Shown piece after piece: positions 6,503-9,365 of a DNA stretch of 9,365 nucleotides (position 1 is the first letter of the stretch; every line of letters begins with the position of its first letter). Below the pieces are notes generated by a model, which worked only from the letters and a program-made list of their open reading frames with translations, did not search any database and was not told where the DNA came from. The translations under genes were made by a program, and so were the position numbers. Source of the DNA: Akkermansia muciniphila (lineage in GTDB: Bacteria > Verrucomicrobiota > Verrucomicrobiia > Limisphaerales > UBA9464); contig CAMCFL010000080.1 in assembly GCA_945873715.1 (NCBI GenBank), forward strand, positions 1-9,365. Reading direction: 5' to 3'.

Positions 6503-7837
6503 ATGACTGACGAATCATCGCAGGTGCCGGACTTGAACCGGCGTCATTTCGTGAAGGCGGGGTCGCTCGCGGCGTTCATGGCCGCTCTCGGTGGGGTTCC
6601 CGTGAATGCTCAGGAGGCAGACAAGGCCGCCGCCACGGCCGAAGGCAAGGTGCTTCCTCCACCCAAGGTGGATCCCAACTACAAGGAGAAGCCGCCCGGC
6701 CCTCCGGTGAAGTTCGGTGTCATCGGGTTGGGGAGTCAGGGCCGGGAGATCCTGACGACCCTGGCGAGGCTTCCGAATGCCCCGGTGACGGCCTTGTGCG
6801 ACCATTACAAGCCCGCCTTCCGTCGGGCTGCCGAGGCGGCTCCGAATGCGCGGCAACACGCGGATTATCAGGAATTGCTGGCCAATCCCGAGGTGCAGGC
6901 CGTGGTGGTGGCCATTCCGACCCATCTCCATCGGGAGATCGCCCTCGCCGCCATGAAGGCGGGGAAGCATCTCTACCTGGAGGCTCCTCTGGCCCATACG
7001 GTGGACGATGCCCGTGCGATCGCCGCCTCGGCCAAGGCTCTCCCGAAAGGACAGGTCTTCCAGGCCGGCCTCCAAGCCCGCGAGAATCCCCAGAATCATC
7101 ACGTCTTGAAGTTCATCCGGACGGGTGCCATCGGCCGGATCGCCATCTCCCGTGGCCAGGCCAACAAGAAGCAGAGCTGGCGTCGGGCTTCGCCGAATGG
7201 CGATCGCGAGAAGGCCCTTAACTGGCGCCTCTACCGCGATACGTCGATCGGCCTTCCCGGCGAGGTCGGGATCCACAACCTCGACACCGCCTGCTGGTAC
7301 GCAGACCAGGTTCCGGTCGCCGTGCATGGTTTCGGCGGCATCCTGCAGTGGCTGGATGATCGGGAAGTGGCCGACACGGTGACCGTCGTGCTCGAATTTG
7401 CAGGGGGGTTGCGACACACCTTCACCGCCACTCTGGCCAACTCCTTTGAGGGGGATCACGACGTGTTCTACGGGTCCGATGCCGCCGTCCTGATCCGGGA
7501 CAACAAGGCCTGGATGTTCAAGGAAACGGACGCGCCGCTGCTGGGTTGGGAGGTCTACGCCCGGAAGGACGATTTCCAGAGTGATTCCGGCATCGCACTG
7601 GTGGCCAATGCCACCAAGATCCTGGCCCAGGGCAAGAAGCCTGCCGAAGCCGCTTCACAGACCGAACCGCCTCTCCAGTTCGCCCTCGGACGGTTCGTGG
7701 ATCACATCAATGACGGCACGCCGCCGGACGCGGGATGGAAAGCGGGATTGCAGGCCACCGTGATCGGGATCAAGGCGCATGAAGCCGTGCAGAAGGGGGG
7801 GCGGGTTGCCCTTGATCCTGCCTGGTTCGAAGTCTGA
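6503..7837 (+). CDS. Tat-exported Gfo/Idh/MocA family oxidoreductase
   Basis: This 444-residue protein carries a twin-arginine signal peptide: NRRHFVKAG (12-20) with RR at 13-14, then the hydrophobic SLAAFMAALGGVPVNA and cleavage near residue 36. A Rossmann fold follows with FGVIGLGSQG (GxGxxG at 75-80), VVVAIPTHLHREIA (134-147) and LYLEAPLAHT (157-166). The C-terminal substrate domain contains LPGEVGIHNLDTACW (251-265), with H258 and D261 in place of the usual catalytic HxxD pair. The family catalyses NAD(P)-dependent oxidation-reduction of sugars and related polyols. Exported versions with bound cofactor are frequent in planctomycetes and verrucomicrobia. The lysine of the usual EKP motif is replaced by alanine (E160-A161-P162), so ordinary dehydrogenase activity is uncertain. 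It does not form a clear operon with thyA (82 bp gap). No Shine-Dalgarno precedes the ATG, but the Tat motif fixes the N-terminus. Confidence 0.93.
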   Translation: MTDESSQVPDLNRRHFVKAGSLAAFMAALGGVPVNAQEADKAAATAEGKVLPPPKVDPNYKEKPPGPPVKFGVIGLGSQGREILTTLARLPNAPVTALCDHYKPAFRRAAEAAPNARQHADYQELLANPEVQAVVVAIPTHLHREIALAAMKAGKHLYLEAPLAHTVDDARAIAASAKALPKGQVFQAGLQARENPQNHHVLKFIRTGAIGRIAISRGQANKKQSWRRASPNGDREKALNWRLYRDTSIGLPGEVGIHNLDTACWYADQVPVAVHGFGGILQWLDDREVADTVTVVLEFAGGLRHTFTATLANSFEGDHDVFYGSDAAVLIRDNKAWMFKETDAPLLGWEVYARKDDFQSDSGIALVANATKILAQGKKPAEAASQTEPPLQFALGRFVDHINDGTPPDAGWKAGLQATVIGIKAHEAVQKGGRVALDPAWFEV

Positions 7838-7919
7838 CCGGGATGACAGGGCAGGGGACAGATAGCGTCGGTTTTGAGCTCACGCCCCGCAGGGTTTGCT
7901 GTAATCTCCGCCCGCGACG

Positions 7920-8714
7920 ATGCGACAGTATCACGAACTCCTTCGGCAGGTTCTGGAACAGGGACGTTTCAAGGCGGATCGAACCGGAACGGGCACCTAC
8001 AGCCTGTTTGGTGCCCAGTCCCGCTATCGACTCTCGGAGGGGTTCCCGCTGGTCACCACCAAGAAGATCCACACCAAGTCGATCTTCTACGAATTGCTCT
8101 GGTTTCTTCGCGGCGACACCAACGTTCGATGGCTTCAGGACCATGGCGTATCGATCTGGGACGAGTGGGCGAGGCCGGACGGCAGCCTGGGTCGGGTTTA
8201 TGGTGCGCAGTGGCGCGACTGGCGCGGTGCGGACGGACGGCGTGTGGATCAGATCGAGTGGGTGGTGAACGAGATTCGAAGGAACCCGGACAGCCGTCGA
8301 CTGCTGGTGAGTGCCTGGAATCCGGCGGAAATCGGAGACATGGCACTTCCGCCCTGTCACACGGCGTTCCAGTTCTACGTCAGCGAGGGTGAATTGAGCT
8401 GCCAACTGTACCAACGCAGCGCCGATCTCTTTCTGGGAGTGCCGTTCAACATCGCCAGCTACGCGCTTCTGACCCATATGGTCGCGCAGGTGACCGGTCT
8501 GAAGCCCGGGGATTTCATCCACACGCTGGGCGATGTCCATGTGTATGCCAATCACGTCGAGCAGGCACGGTTGCAGCTCACCCGCCACCCCCGTTCTCTT
8601 CCGCAGCTTCGGCTCAATCCGGAACGGCGGGAACTGTCGGAATTCGTCTACGAGGATTTCGTCCTGGAAGGGTACGACCCTCACCCGGCGATCAAGGCGG
8701 ATGTCGCCATCTGA
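7920..8714 (+). CDS. thyA: Thymidylate synthase
   Basis: The protein makes dTMP from dUMP with 5,10-methylenetetrahydrofolate as carbon donor and reductant, and acts in the cytoplasm. It is 264 residues long, exactly the length of the E. coli enzyme, and all key residues fall at the E. coli positions: R21, the catalytic nucleophile C146 in LPPCHTAFQFY, R126-R127, R166 in QRSADLFLG, D169, N177, H207 and Y209 in DVHVYANH. The protein starts MRQYHELL, as in the family, so the start is secure although no ribosome binding site is seen. A dihydrofolate reductase gene (folA), its frequent partner, is not next to it on the downstream side. A weak terminator-like hairpin follows. Codon use matches the oxidoreductase, and nothing suggests recent transfer. 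Confidence 0.98.
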   Translation: MRQYHELLRQVLEQGRFKADRTGTGTYSLFGAQSRYRLSEGFPLVTTKKIHTKSIFYELLWFLRGDTNVRWLQDHGVSIWDEWARPDGSLGRVYGAQWRDWRGADGRRVDQIEWVVNEIRRNPDSRRLLVSAWNPAEIGDMALPPCHTAFQFYVSEGELSCQLYQRSADLFLGVPFNIASYALLTHMVAQVTGLKPGDFIHTLGDVHVYANHVEQARLQLTRHPRSLPQLRLNPERRELSEFVYEDFVLEGYDPHPAIKADVAI

Positions 8715-8723
8715 GTTGAGTGC

Positions 8724-8765
8724 CTCTCCGGTGGGTGAACGGAGGGCGATCAGGAATTCTTTTTT
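8724..8765 (+). terminator. Possible thyA terminator
   Basis: Ten bases after the thyA stop, CTCTCCG (8724-8730) can pair with CGGAGGG (8740-8746) across a 9-nt loop, with one G-U pair. Six T follow at 8760-8765. The T run lies 13 nt behind the stem, farther than in a textbook intrinsic terminator, so this is only a candidate. Confidence 0.35.
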
Positions 8766-8826
8766 GGGAGCTTTTGCGGATCGTACTTTAGAAGTCGTTT
8801 AAGGTGAAAGGTTTGTGGTGAATTTG

Positions 8827-8903
8827 AAGCGACGTTTCATTCGATCTGCCCTGCGGGCGAATGAACCGATGCTTGCGTGAACCGGGTCGCTTGTGATTTT
8901 TTT
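8827..8903 (+). other. Nested stem-loop ending in a T tract (candidate structured RNA or terminator)
   Basis: An outer stem pairs AAGCGAC (8827-8833) with GTCGCTT (8886-8892). Inside it TTCATTC (8836-8842) pairs with GAATGAA (8859-8865), and coaxial with that GCCC (8848-8851) pairs with GGGC (8855-8858) over a TGC loop, leaving a 5-nt bulge (8843-8847) on the 5' side. Seven T follow at 8897-8903, four bases after the outer stem. All 18 pairs are Watson-Crick. It could be a terminator of a longer thyA transcript, the 3' end of a small RNA, or a leader element of the cytochrome operon. I do not recognise a known riboswitch or RNA family in it. Confidence 0.4.
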
Positions 8904-9154
8904 CACGAGTCTTCGGTGCGCGAAGTGAGCCGCTGCCTGAAATGGACTTTCGGGTCCTGATCCGGTGGATCACCCAAATCAGAATCCGGTCCGGAACAGG
9001 AGATGACTCTTGCGATGGGCGGCGGGATTGCTAGATAGAGAGCGGACTGAAGATTGACTAATGGTGTGACGGTGGCGTGCGAGATCGATTACTTTCTCGA
9101 ATGCTACGGAGGGAACGGTCGACGTTCCCCCCACACTCTGCGGAAAGGTTGAGC

Positions 9155-9365
9155 ATGTCGGATATCTTCCCGAAGTGGACGAACCAACTGCCGATAATGG
9201 CAGGCGTGGCGGCGGCGGTGCTGGGCGCGACAGCGCTTGCCGGCATCACCTATTTCGTGACGCCCAAGTACACGAGGGTCGGCTACCAGCCCAAGCAGCC
9301 GGTGGCCTTCTCGCATGCCATTCACGTGGACCAATTGGACCTGGACTGCCGGTACTGCCACAACG
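9155..9365 (+). CDS. actA: ActA-like multihaem cytochrome c of alternative complex III, N-terminal part
   Basis: Seventy codons are visible before the window ends. The protein starts MSDIFPKW, has a membrane anchor or uncleaved signal at about residues 13-34, then YFVTPKYTRVGYQPKQPV (33-50), FSHAIHVDQLDLDC (52-65) and a first haem-binding C-x-x-C-H at 65-69 (CRYCH). The order of an N-terminal anchor, the PKYT-x-VGYQP-x-QPV-x-FSH segment and DCRYCH is typical of the pentahaem ActA subunit of alternative complex III, a quinol:cytochrome c/oxidase oxidoreductase used instead of the bc1 complex. Related multihaem c-type cytochromes share part of this pattern. The remaining haem motifs and the other act genes should lie to the right. 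A purine-rich GGAAAGG (9142-9148) precedes the ATG by six bases and supports this start. The T-rich hairpin region upstream separates it from thyA. Confidence 0.75.
   Translation, partial: MSDIFPKWTNQLPIMAGVAAAVLGATALAGITYFVTPKYTRVGYQPKQPVAFSHAIHVDQLDLDCRYCHN

Larger units (their letters stand above)
8715..9154. other. 440-bp intergenic region with multiple inverted repeats
   Basis: No convincing gene is present between thyA and the cytochrome. The spacer holds several hairpins on the plus strand: the candidate terminator at 8724-8765, the nested structure at 8827-8903, CTTCG/CGAAG around a 5-nt loop (8911-8925) and TGATCC/GGATCA around a 3-nt loop (8958-8972). A weak promoter-like pair, TTGCGA (9010-9015) and TAGATA (9032-9037) with 16 nt between them, lies about 120 nt before the cytochrome gene. 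I do not consider it reliable. A 61-codon minus-strand frame (8788-8973) has no domain character. Confidence 0.5.

Noticed and set aside
6279..6506. 75-codon plus-strand frame with ATGA overlap to the oxidoreductase
   Set aside because: It overlaps the methyltransferase start on the other strand, is Arg-rich, has no ribosome binding site and no motif.
6515..7459. Minus-strand open frame of 314 codons
   Set aside because: It is the antisense shadow of the Gfo/Idh/MocA gene and has no recognisable motifs.
7770..8684. Minus-strand open frame of 304 codons
   Set aside because: It is antisense to thyA, which is certain; the translation is not domain-like.
8788..8973. 61-codon minus-strand frame after thyA
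   Set aside because: It lies in the hairpin-rich spacer, has no ribosome binding site, and its composition reflects the inverted repeats.
1..9365. CRISPR arrays, tRNA or rRNA genes, insertion sequences
   Set aside because: I found no regularly spaced repeats, no T-loop-like segments with a matching acceptor stem, and no transposase-like frame on either strand.

Overview
The window looks like GC-rich chromosomal DNA from the Planctomycetota-Verrucomicrobiota group. Three things suggest this: an exported DUF1549-type cytochrome-like protein with a CxxCH motif, a Tat-exported Gfo/Idh/MocA oxidoreductase, and the start of a multihaem cytochrome resembling ActA of alternative complex III. No rRNA or tRNA gene was seen, so the phylum assignment rests on family content alone.

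Left part (1-4213, all minus strand, transcribed right to left): a compact sugar-nucleotide operon runs into a large secreted protein. In transcription order it holds (i) a fusion of an FdtA/QdtA-type dTDP-hexose 3,4-ketoisomerase with a GNAT acetyltransferase, (ii) a 93-codon left-handed beta-helix acetyltransferase remnant that starts inside the stop codon of (i), (iii) a DegT/FdtB-type PLP aminotransferase 14 nt further on, and (iv) after about 134 nt, the DUF1549 protein, which leaves the window at base 1. Genes (i) and (iii) together would convert dTDP-4-keto-6-deoxyglucose into a dTDP-3-acetamido-3,6-dideoxyhexose (Fuc3NAc or Qui3NAc type), with the fused GNAT domain as the probable N-acetylation step.

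Middle part (4214-6502): a 428-bp divergent spacer leads to a plus-strand family-2 glycosyltransferase. This is followed by a minus-strand SAM-dependent methyltransferase and, just downstream of it, an unannotated 62-codon remnant of a second family-2 glycosyltransferase. Together with the left operon this reads as a surface-polysaccharide island containing decayed genes, probably assembled by gene exchange.

Right part (6503-9365, plus strand): a Tat-signal Gfo/Idh/MocA oxidoreductase, a canonical 264-residue thymidylate synthase, a 440-bp spacer rich in inverted repeats, and the first 70 codons of an ActA-like cytochrome. These look like ordinary chromosomal genes flanking the polysaccharide island.
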